From Streptomyces ambofaciens ATCC 23877 (GTDB lineage: Bacteria; Actinomycetota; Actinomycetes; Streptomycetales; Streptomycetaceae), in assembly GCF_001267885.1 (NCBI RefSeq), contig NZ_CP012382.1:5381001-5445000 (forward strand): 64,000 nucleotides of DNA, written 5' to 3'. A program made the position numbers and the translations under genes. Shown one piece after another: positions 56,766 through 64,000 of the stretch. Each line of letters opens with the position of its first letter. The first letter of the stretch is position 1. The notes under the pieces are model-generated. The model searched no databases, was not told the origin of the DNA, and saw only the letters and a program-made list of their open reading frames with translations.

Positions 56766-59426
56766 ATGGACCCGAACAACCGGGGACCCGAGGAGTACGG
56801 CCAAGACGGCGACCACCAGGCGCCGCGCCCGCGCCCGCCCAGGGACCCCCTCACGACCGACTTCGGACAGCACACGCCCGCGCTCGCCCGCACGGTGCAG
56901 CTCGTCTCCGGAGACTTCCTGCTCACCGTCAACCCGGTCGACGGCAGCGAGATCGAGGTCTGCCCGCCCGCCGAGCGGCCCGCCCGGCCCGAGAAGCTCA
57001 CCGCGGCCGAACGCGCCGAGGCGGCCCGTGCCGCCCGGCCGCCCGTGCCGCCGGGGCCGACCCGCACCGTGCTGGGACTGCTGGCCCGCGACGACGAACG
57101 CGAACGCCTGGTGCGGCTGCTCGCCCGCGGCCGTTCCGTCCGCCTCACCGGCCCCGCCGGTTCCGGCCGCACCAGCCTCCTGGACATCGTCGCCGAGGAC
57201 TGCGCGGGCCTCGCACCCGACGGCGTCGTCCGGCTCAGCGGATTCCGCCGCACCGCCGACGACCTCCTCCACGACCTCTTCCACGCCGTGCACCGCGCGC
57301 CCCTGCACCGCCCGGACCGGGAGGAACTGCTCAGGCACCTCGGGGAGGTCGGAGCGGTCGTCGTCCTGGACGACGTCGAGTTCGGCGGCACCGCCCTCGA
57401 CGAGCTGCTGGACGCGACCCCCGAGTGCGCCTTCCTCATCGGCGCGACACCGGACGTGCCCGCCCCCTCGGCCGACTCGGCCGTGGAAGAGGTCTTCCTG
57501 ACCGGCCTGGACCGCTCCGACGGCGTGGAGCTGCTCGAGCGCGCCGCCGGCCGGACCCTCACCGAGGACGAGGCCAACTGGGCCGGCGACCTCTGGTTCG
57601 AGTCCGAGGGCCTGCCGCTGCGCTTCGTCCAGGCCGGTGCCCTGCTGCGCCGTCGCGACCGGCAGCGGGCCGGCGCCGACGCCGTCGACGAGTTCGGTGT
57701 CTTCACCGACGCCCGCCCGGCCGACGACGCGCCCTACGACGCCGCCGAGAGCGACGACGTACCCCTGCCGTCCCTCGGCGAGGCCGCCGCGCCCGCACCG
57801 CTGCTCGCCTCCCGGCTGAGCGCCTCCGCCCGCACCACCCTGGAGTTCGCCGTCGCGCTCGGCGGCGAGGTGCCGCACCAGGCGCATCTGCCCGCGCTGG
57901 TCGGCGACACCCACGCGGACGCCGCCCTCGGCGAGCTGGCCGACTGCGGACTGGTCTCGCCGGTCGGCTCCCGCTACCGGCTCGCCGCCGGGGTGCTCAC
58001 CCAGCTGGAGAGCGCCGGATACGCCGACGGCGCACGGGAGCGTGCGCTGGCCGCCGCCCAGCACTACGCCTGGTGGGCAGGGCACCCCTCGGTCACCCCG
58101 GAGCGGGTCTGCGCCGAGGCCGACGCGGTCCTGGCCGCCCTCGCCGTGCTGCTGCCGACGACCACCCCGCCCGCGGACGACGAGGAGAGCCCCGCCGTCC
58201 AGCTGGCCCGCACCTCCGCGCCCGCGTTCGCCGCCGGGCTGCACTGGAGCGCCTGGGAGCGGGCGCTGCGCTCCGGCACCGAGGCCTCCCGGCTCGCCGG
58301 TGACGTCGCCGAACAGGCCTACTTCCACCACGAACTCGGCGTCCTCGCCCTGTGCGGGGGCCAGCTCGACCGGGCCCGCGCCGAACTGGAGGCGTCCATC
58401 GGGCTGCGCGGCGCGCTGTCCGACAAGCGGGGCGCCGTCGCGGGCCGCCGGGCCCTGGCCCTGGTCGCCGACCGCACCGGGGACACGCCGGGGCTGGGCG
58501 GCGGCGCGGGCGTGTTCGGCGCCGCGGCGGCCGGTGCCGGACCCGGCGCCGCGGCCGCCGCGGGCCCGGGGTTCGGTCCGACGGCGGGGGAGGAGGTGCC
58601 CGACGCCCGGCACGAGGAGTCGGCGTCGCCGCCCGCCGGCGTGCCCGCGCCCTTCCCGCCGCTCCAGCCGCCTCCGCAGTCCCCGACCCTGGTCGCCAGG
58701 CGGGAGCCCGCCGGTGGGCCGTCCCGCAAGGCGGGCGGCGGCATCAAGGGCTTCGCGCGGCGCAACCTCGTGGCCGCCGGAGCGGGCGCGCTGCTCGTCG
58801 CCGTGCTCGGCACGGTGGTGACCCTCGGCGCCACGTCCGAGAACGACGCCGGCGACCCCTCCGACCAGGTCGGCGTCAACCCGTCCGCCAGCCAGGGCGT
58901 CGACGACGGCGGCCTGGGCGCGGACCGTCCCTCGGACGACGGGGCGAGCCCGGGCGACACCGGCCGGCCCGCCGACCCGGGCCCGGACGGGACCCCGGGC
59001 ACGTCGGACGACCCGACGCCGAGCGAGTCGGCACGGCCCTCGGACGGCGCGAGCGGCTCCAGCGGCACCGGTGACCCGCAGGACAGCGAGAGCCCGGACG
59101 ACTCCGGTTCCCCGGACGAGTCGAGCAGGCCGCCGACCTCACCCTCGACGAGGCCGACGTCGCCGAAGCCCACGGACACCGAGCCCACCGACCCCGGGAC
59201 GCCCACCGAGACCGAGGAGCCCACGACGCCCGCGCCCACCGACACGGGCACGACCGCGCCGCCCACGGCCCCGGAGACGTCCAACAGCGCCAGCGGCCCC
59301 GGCACCCCGCCCGCCACCGCCAGTTCCCCCGTCGACACCCCCTCGACCGCCTCGCAGAGCGGCACCGCGACCGGCGGTCCGGGCACGCCGGGGGGTGCGA
59401 GCCCGGCGACGGAGCAGATCATCTGA
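56766..59426 (+). CDS. Large membrane-anchored P-loop NTPase-like protein with Pro/Ser/Thr-rich outer tail
   Basis: The 886-residue protein starts with a hydrophilic head. A STAND/AAA-like NTPase region follows, with the P-loop G-P-A-G-S-G-R-T at residues 129-136; the invariant Lys is Arg135. A Walker B-like VVVLDDVEF is near 205. A winged-helix/helical part (about 350-440) and a TPR-like stretch (VAEQAYFHHELGVLALCGGQLDRARAELEAS, near 520-550) come next. One membrane segment lies near 668-690, and about 195 residues of Ser/Pro/Thr/Asp/Gly-rich tail are outside. It looks like a cytoplasmic sensor-ATPase tethered to the envelope. Function unknown. Confidence 0.85.
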   Translation: MDPNNRGPEEYGQDGDHQAPRPRPPRDPLTTDFGQHTPALARTVQLVSGDFLLTVNPVDGSEIEVCPPAERPARPEKLTAAERAEAARAARPPVPPGPTRTVLGLLARDDERERLVRLLARGRSVRLTGPAGSGRTSLLDIVAEDCAGLAPDGVVRLSGFRRTADDLLHDLFHAVHRAPLHRPDREELLRHLGEVGAVVVLDDVEFGGTALDELLDATPECAFLIGATPDVPAPSADSAVEEVFLTGLDRSDGVELLERAAGRTLTEDEANWAGDLWFESEGLPLRFVQAGALLRRRDRQRAGADAVDEFGVFTDARPADDAPYDAAESDDVPLPSLGEAAAPAPLLASRLSASARTTLEFAVALGGEVPHQAHLPALVGDTHADAALGELADCGLVSPVGSRYRLAAGVLTQLESAGYADGARERALAAAQHYAWWAGHPSVTPERVCAEADAVLAALAVLLPTTTPPADDEESPAVQLARTSAPAFAAGLHWSAWERALRSGTEASRLAGDVAEQAYFHHELGVLALCGGQLDRARAELEASIGLRGALSDKRGAVAGRRALALVADRTGDTPGLGGGAGVFGAAAAGAGPGAAAAAGPGFGPTAGEEVPDARHEESASPPAGVPAPFPPLQPPPQSPTLVARREPAGGPSRKAGGGIKGFARRNLVAAGAGALLVAVLGTVVTLGATSENDAGDPSDQVGVNPSASQGVDDGGLGADRPSDDGASPGDTGRPADPGPDGTPGTSDDPTPSESARPSDGASGSSGTGDPQDSESPDDSGSPDESSRPPTSPSTRPTSPKPTDTEPTDPGTPTETEEPTTPAPTDTGTTAPPTAPETSNSASGPGTPPATASSPVDTPSTASQSGTATGGPGTPGGASPATEQII

Positions 59427-59442
59427 GCCCCGGACACAGCAC

Positions 59443-59481
59443 GGGAGGGCCGGGTCCGTCACACGGACCCGGCCCTCCCGC
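59443..59481. terminator. Bidirectional terminator between the NTPase and nucS genes
   Basis: A perfect 18-base-pair stem (59443-59460 with 59464-59481, starting CGGGAGGGCC) has a three-base loop CAC. It lies between convergent genes and can serve both. Confidence 0.9.
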
Positions 59482-59501
59482 TCGTCGTGGGCGACGTCCG
59501 C

Positions 59502-60173
59502 TCAGAACAGCCGCAGCTTGTCGTCCTCGATGCCCCGCATCGCGTTGTAGTCCAGCACCTGGCAACCGATCCCGCGGTCCGTGGCGAGGACCCGGGCCTG
59601 CGGCTTGATCTCCTGCGCGGCGAAGACACCGCGCACCGGGGCGAGGTGCGGATCGCGGTTCAACAGCTCCAGGTAGCGCGTGAGTTGCTCGACGCCGTCG
59701 ATCTCGCCGCGCCGCTTGATCTCGACCGCGACGGTCCTGCCCTCGGCGTCCCGGCACAGGATGTCGACCGGGCCGATGGCGGTCATGTACTCGCGGCGGA
59801 TGAGGGTGTAGCCCTCGCCCAGCGTCTCGATGCGGTCGGCGAGCAGCTCCTGGAGGTGCGCTTCCACGCCGTCCTTGATCAGGCCGGGGTCGACCCCCAG
59901 TTCGTGCGAGGAGTCGTGGAGGATCTCCTCCATCGTGATGATGAGCTTCTCGCCCGCCTTGTTGACGACGGTCCAGACGCCCTCCTCCTCGCCCGTGCCC
60001 TCCTTCAGCGTGCAGGGCGGCGACATCCAGTTCAGGGGCTTGTAGGCCCGGTCGTCGGCGTGGATCGAGACGCTGCCGTCCGCCTTGACCAGGATCAGGC
60101 GGGGCGCCGAGGGGAGATGGGCGGTGAGCCGCCCGGCGTAGTCGACGGAGCAGCGGGCAATGACGAGACGCAT
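59502..60173 (-). CDS. nucS: Mismatch-specific endonuclease NucS/EndoMS
   Basis: The 223-residue enzyme cuts both strands at mismatches and replaces MutS/MutL in actinobacteria. The N-terminal DNA-binding domain ([44 protein letters not shown]) and the RecB-like nuclease core D137-x13-E151-x-K153 ([23 protein letters not shown]) are present. The C-terminus ends in D-D-K-L-R-L-F, a DnaN (beta-clamp) binding-type tail. ATG 60173 has no ribosome site but TAGCGT lies ten bases upstream, so the message may be leaderless. Confidence 0.97.
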   Translation of the reverse strand: MRLVIARCSVDYAGRLTAHLPSAPRLILVKADGSVSIHADDRAYKPLNWMSPPCTLKEGTGEEEGVWTVVNKAGEKLIITMEEILHDSSHELGVDPGLIKDGVEAHLQELLADRIETLGEGYTLIRREYMTAIGPVDILCRDAEGRTVAVEIKRRGEIDGVEQLTRYLELLNRDPHLAPVRGVFAAQEIKPQARVLATDRGIGCQVLDYNAMRGIEDDKLRLF

Positions 60174-60349
60174 GGTCGGCAACGCTACTCGACGCGCCCG
60201 GCCCGACGCGATTCGCCCGTCCCGTGGTGGCCTGGGCGACTGTCCCACTTCTCCCTTTGACCCCCTCTTGCGCACTGGCCGATTGTGCGCCCAACGGATG
60301 GTGCGCATCTAGGCATTCTCCTGGTGCCGTCAGGATCGGTTGCTTACGG

Positions 60350-60393
60350 TATTGAACGGGAGGTCGCGAAGTGTGTACTCAGCGTGTTCAATA
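60350..60393. promoter_or_regulatory. Inverted repeat in the nucS/SCO5389-type intergenic region
   Basis: TATTGAAC (60350-60357) and GTTCAATA (60386-60393) are perfect complements across 28 bases, in an AT-richer patch. They are 61-104 bases before the plus-strand gene start. Confidence 0.5.
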
Positions 60394-60453
60394 TCGCGCA
60401 CTCCCTCAACTGTCCGGCAACCCCTGCCAGTCGGGGGTGCGAGAGGAGAACCC

Positions 60454-60846
60454 ATGTCGCTCGACGTCTCACCGGCCCTACTCGAACAGGCCGAGCGAGG
60501 CGAGGTCGACGAAGCAGCCTTCGTCGACTGCGTCCGGACTTCCCTGCCCTACGCATGGGAGATGGTCAGCAGTCTGGTGGCACAGCTGAAGGTCGACGGC
60601 GGAGCGTTCGCCGACAACCAGACGCCCCCGCCGGACGAGCAGGCGCGTGGTCAGCTGCTGCGCGCGCTCGCGAGTGACGCCATACGCGGTGCGCTGCAAC
60701 GGCACTTCGGGGTGCGGCTGGCCTTCCAGAACTGCCACCGGGTGGCGGTGTTCCCGTTGGACTCCTCCGTCGACGAGACGCTGACCCGATTCACCTCGGT
60801 GCGCAGCCAGGTGCTGAACCAGTCCCCCGAGTTCCGCGACTGCTGA
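60454..60846 (+). CDS. SCO5389 family protein
   Basis: The 130-residue soluble protein is conserved in Streptomyces (named after the S. coelicolor gene by memory). It has a helical start (SLDVSPALLEQAERGEVDEAAFVDCVRTSLPYAWEMVSSLVAQL) and a C-terminal AFQNCHRVAVFPLDSSVDETLTRFTSVRSQVLNQSPEFRDC. No enzyme motif is visible. GAGAGGAG precedes the ATG. It lies divergent from nucS, so co-regulation through the shared palindrome is possible. Confidence 0.85.
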   Translation: MSLDVSPALLEQAERGEVDEAAFVDCVRTSLPYAWEMVSSLVAQLKVDGGAFADNQTPPPDEQARGQLLRALASDAIRGALQRHFGVRLAFQNCHRVAVFPLDSSVDETLTRFTSVRSQVLNQSPEFRDC

Positions 60847-60916
60847 CGCGACGGTCGTCCGCTTGCCGCTCCGTACGAGGGAGGTGCGATGCGTACCGGA
60901 GTGGCAAGCCCGCCCC

Positions 60917-61945
60917 TCAGCGGAGCTGGGGGAGTACCTCGGCCCCGAGCCGGCGCACGTTCTCCTCGGTCGCCGCGAGGTCCCCGGAGCCCTCGACGAG
61001 GAGGGCGAAGCGGGTGATGCCGGTCCGCTCGCCGGTCGCCGCGAGCCGGTCGGCGCACAGCCGGGGCGGGCCCACCGGGTGCAGCCCGCAGAGCAGTTCG
61101 GTGTACGCGTGCGGGTCGCGCATCCGCCGGGCGCGGCCGTCCACCGTGACATGGGCGCCCAGACCCTGCCTGAGCCAGCCCGGCATGGCCTTGAGCAGGG
61201 TCTCCGCCGCGTCCGTGTGCCGGTCCGCGATCTGGCAGACGCCGGCCGAGACGTGGCCCGCGCCGTGGATCTCCGCCGACGGCCGGCCGGCCGCGCGCGC
61301 GTGCCGCTGCCACAGGGCGACCATCTCGGCCTTCTCCTCGTCCCCGACGTGCATGCCGAGCAGCATCGGCAGTCCCCGCTCGGCCGCCATGCGCACGCTC
61401 GCCGGGGACGTGCAGGCGACGACCACCTCGGGGCCGGGGCTCTCCGACAGCGCCTCCGAGGGGCGGGGGACGACGGGCACCTCACGGAACCGGAAGCGTT
61501 CCCCCGAGGCGCCGACGGCCGGCTCGCGCAGCCAGCGCAGCAGCAGGTCGAGCGATTCCGGAAAGCCCTGCTCGTACGCCTCCAGACCCGCGCCGAACAC
61601 CTCCAGATCCACCCACGGGCCGCCCCGGCCCACGCCCAGCGAGAACCGGCCGCCGCTCGTGATGTGCAGCAGCGCGGCCTGCTCGCCGAGCGCGACGGGG
61701 TGGGTGGTGGGCAGCACGCTCACCGCGGTGCCGACCCGGAGCCGACGGGTGCGGCCCAGCAGCAGCGCGGCCAGCGTGACGGCCGACGGGCACGTGCCGT
61801 ACGGCACGAAGTGGTGCTCGGCCAGCCAGACCGCGTCGAGCCCCGCCTCCTCGGCCACCTCGGCCGAGCGGACGGCGCGGTGCAGCGCCTCACCGTGGCC
61901 CTGGCCCGGGAACTGGGCGCCCAACACGAAACTTCCTACGCGCAT
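60917..61945 (-). CDS. LLM-class flavin-dependent oxidoreductase
   Basis: The 342-residue protein has the bacterial luciferase-like TIM barrel: AEEAGLDAVWLAEHHFVPYGTCPSAVTLAALLLGRTRRLRVGTAVSVLPTTHPVALGEQAALL, then SGGRFSLGVGRGGP and VVVACTSPASVRMAAERGLPMLLG. It would use FMN or F420. The substrate is unknown. ATG 61945 has AGGAAGAG upstream. It is monocistronic and convergent with the SCO5389-type gene. Confidence 0.9.
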   Translation of the reverse strand: MRVGSFVLGAQFPGQGHGEALHRAVRSAEVAEEAGLDAVWLAEHHFVPYGTCPSAVTLAALLLGRTRRLRVGTAVSVLPTTHPVALGEQAALLHITSGGRFSLGVGRGGPWVDLEVFGAGLEAYEQGFPESLDLLLRWLREPAVGASGERFRFREVPVVPRPSEALSESPGPEVVVACTSPASVRMAAERGLPMLLGMHVGDEEKAEMVALWQRHARAAGRPSAEIHGAGHVSAGVCQIADRHTDAAETLLKAMPGWLRQGLGAHVTVDGRARRMRDPHAYTELLCGLHPVGPPRLCADRLAATGERTGITRFALLVEGSGDLAATEENVRRLGAEVLPQLR

Positions 61946-62199
61946 CGCTCTTCCTGCTTCCTCGGCTCCGACCCGGAGCTCCCCCACAGGGCATAACCGC
62001 CTGACACGTGCCGAGGACACGGTCGGGCGGAGGGATTTGCGGATTGTCTGCAGAATCGGCCGTTGCGGAGGGGGTGGAACGGCCCTCGGAGAAGTCTGCG
62101 TGGGGGAGTTGTGGTGGTTGGTGCCGTACGCGTACCCCGCCTGGCGCCGCGTAGGCTGGACGCGGTCCCTGCTTCCTGTATAGCTCCGTGAGGTGTCCT

Positions 62200-62532
62200 G
62201 TGTCCCCGCGTCGCAACCGACCCAAGGGAGCCGGTTCGCCCGGCCGGAGCGCCGAGGACGACAGCTCCGGCCGCTACGGCGGCTGGCAGTCGGCGGAGAG
62301 CTGGCGGGGCGAGGACTGGAGCGTACGGCACGTGGCGGGCGCGAGCGCGCAGGGGAAGTCGTACCGGTGCCCCGGCTGCGACCAGCTGATCCCGGACGGG
62401 GTCCCGCACGTGGTGGCCTGGCCGGCCCACTCGGGCGTCGACGAACGGCGCCACTGGCACAAGGCCTGCTGGAACGCGAAGGACCGCCGCACCACACGGG
62501 TGCAGCGGTCCCGGAACGCGCCGAGGTTCTGA
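62200..62532 (+). CDS. Small protein with a Cys/His zinc-type motif
   Basis: The 110-residue protein has a charged flexible start and a compact domain with C57-P-G-C60 and H85-W-H87-K-A-C90, a treble-clef or HNH-like arrangement that could hold zinc. It has basic ends (RRNRPKG; RRTTRVQRSRN), so DNA or RNA binding is possible. GTG 62200 has GAGG seven bases upstream. The stop lies seven bases from the convergent permease stop. Conserved in the genus, with no known function. Confidence 0.75.
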   Translation: MSPRRNRPKGAGSPGRSAEDDSSGRYGGWQSAESWRGEDWSVRHVAGASAQGKSYRCPGCDQLIPDGVPHVVAWPAHSGVDERRHWHKACWNAKDRRTTRVQRSRNAPRF

Positions 62533-62538
62533 GCGCTC

Positions 62539-63411
62539 CTACACGTCCCGCTTCTCCAGCAGGGCGAAGGCGCCGGCGAACGCGACCGCGGTCACGCCGA
62601 GCATGATCCACAGCGGGTCCCAGCCGGACGGGCCGGAGTCGGTGAGGGCGTTGGCGTAGAAGATGCTGAGCTGGTTCGGGATCGAGTACTCGAACAGCGC
62701 CTGCTGCACGCTCTCCAGGGACGACGAGAACATGAAGAGCGCGACCACCAGGGGGGCGAGCACGGTCCCGATCATGATGGTGATGGCGCCCGCCGAGTGC
62801 CGGATGACCGAGCCCATGGCGAGCGAGAGCAGCCCGAGCAGCGCGATGTAGAGCGCCACGCCCACGGTGGCCTTCAGCCACTCCCCGCCGTCGGGCGCGC
62901 GGACGCCGCTGTCCTCCAGCAGCGCCACCTGCACGAGGGCCACGAGCGTGGCGGAGACCAGCGTCACGACGAAGGCCACCAGGAAGAAGACGATGGCCTT
63001 CGCGGCGAGCACCCGGCCGCGGTTGGGGCAGGCGACCATCGTGGTACGGACCATGCCGGTCCCGTACTCGGACGCGGTGGTCAGCACCCCGAGCGTGATG
63101 ATGCACATGCTGCCCAGGAGCAGGCCGAAGAAGCCGAGGCTCAGCGCGTTGTCACCGGTCTGGTCCGGCGAGGAACCGGCGACCACGAAGCCGGTCAGCA
63201 GACCGATGCCGACGACCAGGAAGACGAACACACCCATCGTCCACAGCGTCGAGCGCACCGACCGCATCTTCGTCCACTCGCAGGCGACCGCGTGCGCCAG
63301 GTGCGTACGGACCACCGGGATCGGCGACGTGTAGGCGGGGTACGGCGAGCCGGACGCCGCCGCCTGCCAGTCGGGTGCGGCCTGCGGCATCGGGGGCTGG
63401 GGCGTGCTCAT
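62539..63411 (-). CDS. ABC exporter permease (ABC-2 type)
   Basis: The 290-residue protein has a Pro-rich start and six hydrophobic segments (VFVFLVVGIGLLTGFVVAG; LGFFGLLLGSMCIITLGVL; AIVFFLVAFVVTLVSATLVAL; ATVGVALYIALLGLLSLAMGSVI; ITIMIGTVLAPLVVALFMF; WIMLGVTAVAFAGAFALL). SEYGTGMVRTTMVACPNRGRVLAAK is typical of ABC-2 permeases next to CcmA-like ATPases. It overlaps the ATPase gene by four bases (ATGA). The ligand is unknown. Confidence 0.92.
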   Translation of the reverse strand: MSTPQPPMPQAAPDWQAAASGSPYPAYTSPIPVVRTHLAHAVACEWTKMRSVRSTLWTMGVFVFLVVGIGLLTGFVVAGSSPDQTGDNALSLGFFGLLLGSMCIITLGVLTTASEYGTGMVRTTMVACPNRGRVLAAKAIVFFLVAFVVTLVSATLVALVQVALLEDSGVRAPDGGEWLKATVGVALYIALLGLLSLAMGSVIRHSAGAITIMIGTVLAPLVVALFMFSSSLESVQQALFEYSIPNQLSIFYANALTDSGPSGWDPLWIMLGVTAVAFAGAFALLEKRDV

Positions 63412-64000
63412 CGGGCGTCCTCGGGCTGGGTCGGGTCGGTGACGGGCGCGGGGGCGGGGGCGGGCGAGGGGGCGTCGCCCGGCGACGCGGGGGCGGGCGC
63501 CTGCGGGGCCGGCTGCGCCTGGGCGGCCTGATGTGCCTGCGGGGCGGGCGGGGTGTGCGAGGCCGGCTGTGCCTGCGGAGCCTGCGGGGCCGTGTACGGG
63601 TTGGCCGGCCGACCGGCCGGCGCCGCCCCCGGTGCGGCCGGTACCCCGTAGGGTCCCGCCGGGGCCTGCCCCGGCGCGCCCTGCGGCGCCGGGAAGGGCT
63701 GCACCCCCTGATGGGGCGGCGGCGGGGCGTACCAGCCGGGCTGGCCCTGTCCGGGCACCGGCATCGGCGGCTGCGCCCCGGGCGGCAGCGGCTGCTGGAG
63801 CCCGGCCCGCTGGTCGGCGGTCGACCGGTAGTCGACGGCGCCCTGCGTCATCCGCATGTAGGCCTCCTCCAGCGAGGCCTGGTGCGGCGACAGCTCCCAC
63901 AGCCGTACGTCGCTGTCGTGCGCGATGTCGCTGATCCGCGGGAGGGCCAGGCCGGTCACCCGCAGCCCGCCGTCCTGCTCGGGCATCACGTGCCCGCCCG
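63408..64000 (-). CDS. ABC exporter ATPase, C-terminal part with long Pro/Gln/Ala-rich tail; cut by window edge
   Basis: The visible C-terminal about 197 residues start with the end of a CcmA/DrrA-type ATPase (DGGLRVTGLALPRISDIAHDSDVRLWELSPHQASLEEAYMRMTQGAVDYRS). A tail of about 130 residues follows, rich in Pro, Gln, Ala and Gly. The Walker motifs lie beyond the window. The tail is far longer than usual for such ATPases and is probably disordered. It is upstream of and coupled to the permease gene. Confidence 0.85.
   Translation of the reverse strand, partial: GGHVMPEQDGGLRVTGLALPRISDIAHDSDVRLWELSPHQASLEEAYMRMTQGAVDYRSTADQRAGLQQPLPPGAQPPMPVPGQGQPGWYAPPPPHQGVQPFPAPQGAPGQAPAGPYGVPAAPGAAPAGRPANPYTAPQAPQAQPASHTPPAPQAHQAAQAQPAPQAPAPASPGDAPSPAPAPAPVTDPTQPEDAR

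Noticed and set aside
56565..58613. 682-codon minus-strand frame opposite the NTPase gene
   Set aside because: The plus strand has P-loop, Walker B-like and membrane segments; the minus frame has none.

Overview
The window is chromosomal DNA of a Streptomyces, or a very close relative. G+C is very high, third codon positions are almost all G or C, and many genes start with GTG or TTG. It carries a complete whiE-type spore-pigment cluster, a Ku/LigD-type end-joining pair, a NucS mismatch endonuclease, a CBM2-FN3-GH18 chitinase, and a rho with the long actinobacterial insertion. The gene order matches what I recall of the S. coelicolor SCO5301-SCO5394 segment. That match is from memory; no search was run.

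Layout. 1-10.2 kb, mostly minus strand: the start of a penicillin-binding protein with its RodA/FtsW partner, a secreted SH3-like protein, a lipoprotein/sensor-kinase pair with no response regulator, and a dual-specificity phosphatase. A LigD-type polymerase gene then lies divergent from ku, followed by two small hypotheticals and a PPOX-fold protein. 10.4-18.5 kb: the whiE cluster. Seven genes on the minus strand (ORFI, cupin, KS, CLF, ACP, aromatase, cyclase) face a divergent FAD hydroxylase (ORFVIII), which has a glycine-rich insertion and a 45-bp tandem repeat in its leader. 18.5-20.7 kb: a patatin-like lipase behind two palindromic operators, tRNA-Arg(CCG), a single-domain response regulator, and a C-rich repeat block. 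20.7-26.9 kb: the aspartate-family block, with a degenerate ArgS paralogue, then lysA, hom, thrC and thrB.

26.9-38.6 kb, plus strand: rho, an orphan FG-GAP fragment, an LCP-family gene, rpmE, prfA, prmC, a Sua5/YrdC gene, a low-molecular-weight phosphatase homologue whose nucleophile is Ser, a GlyA-type enzyme, and a WecA/TagO-type glycosyl-1-phosphate transferase. This groups translation termination and release-factor methylation with cell-wall polymer initiation. 38.6-46.8 kb: the full ATP synthase operon atpIBEFHAGDC, ending in a long hairpin. 46.8-64 kb: DUF2550 protein, chitinase, NarL-type two-component pair, two small membrane proteins, cobalamin adenosyltransferase, drug-type ABC exporter with its TetR regulator, 3-hydroxyacyl-CoA dehydrogenase, STAS protein, a large membrane-anchored NTPase, nucS, an SCO5389-type protein, an LLM flavin oxidoreductase, a zinc-motif protein, and a second ABC exporter cut by the window edge.

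Most of the window is conserved core. The unusual material is in the whiE hydroxylase and its leader, the ArgS-like gene beside lysA, the Ser-for-Cys phosphatase, the patatin operators, the FG-GAP remnant behind the rho terminator, the Arg-for-Lys P-loop protein, and several palindromes and repeat blocks between genes. I did not find a CRISPR array, insertion sequence, prophage or recognisable defence island.
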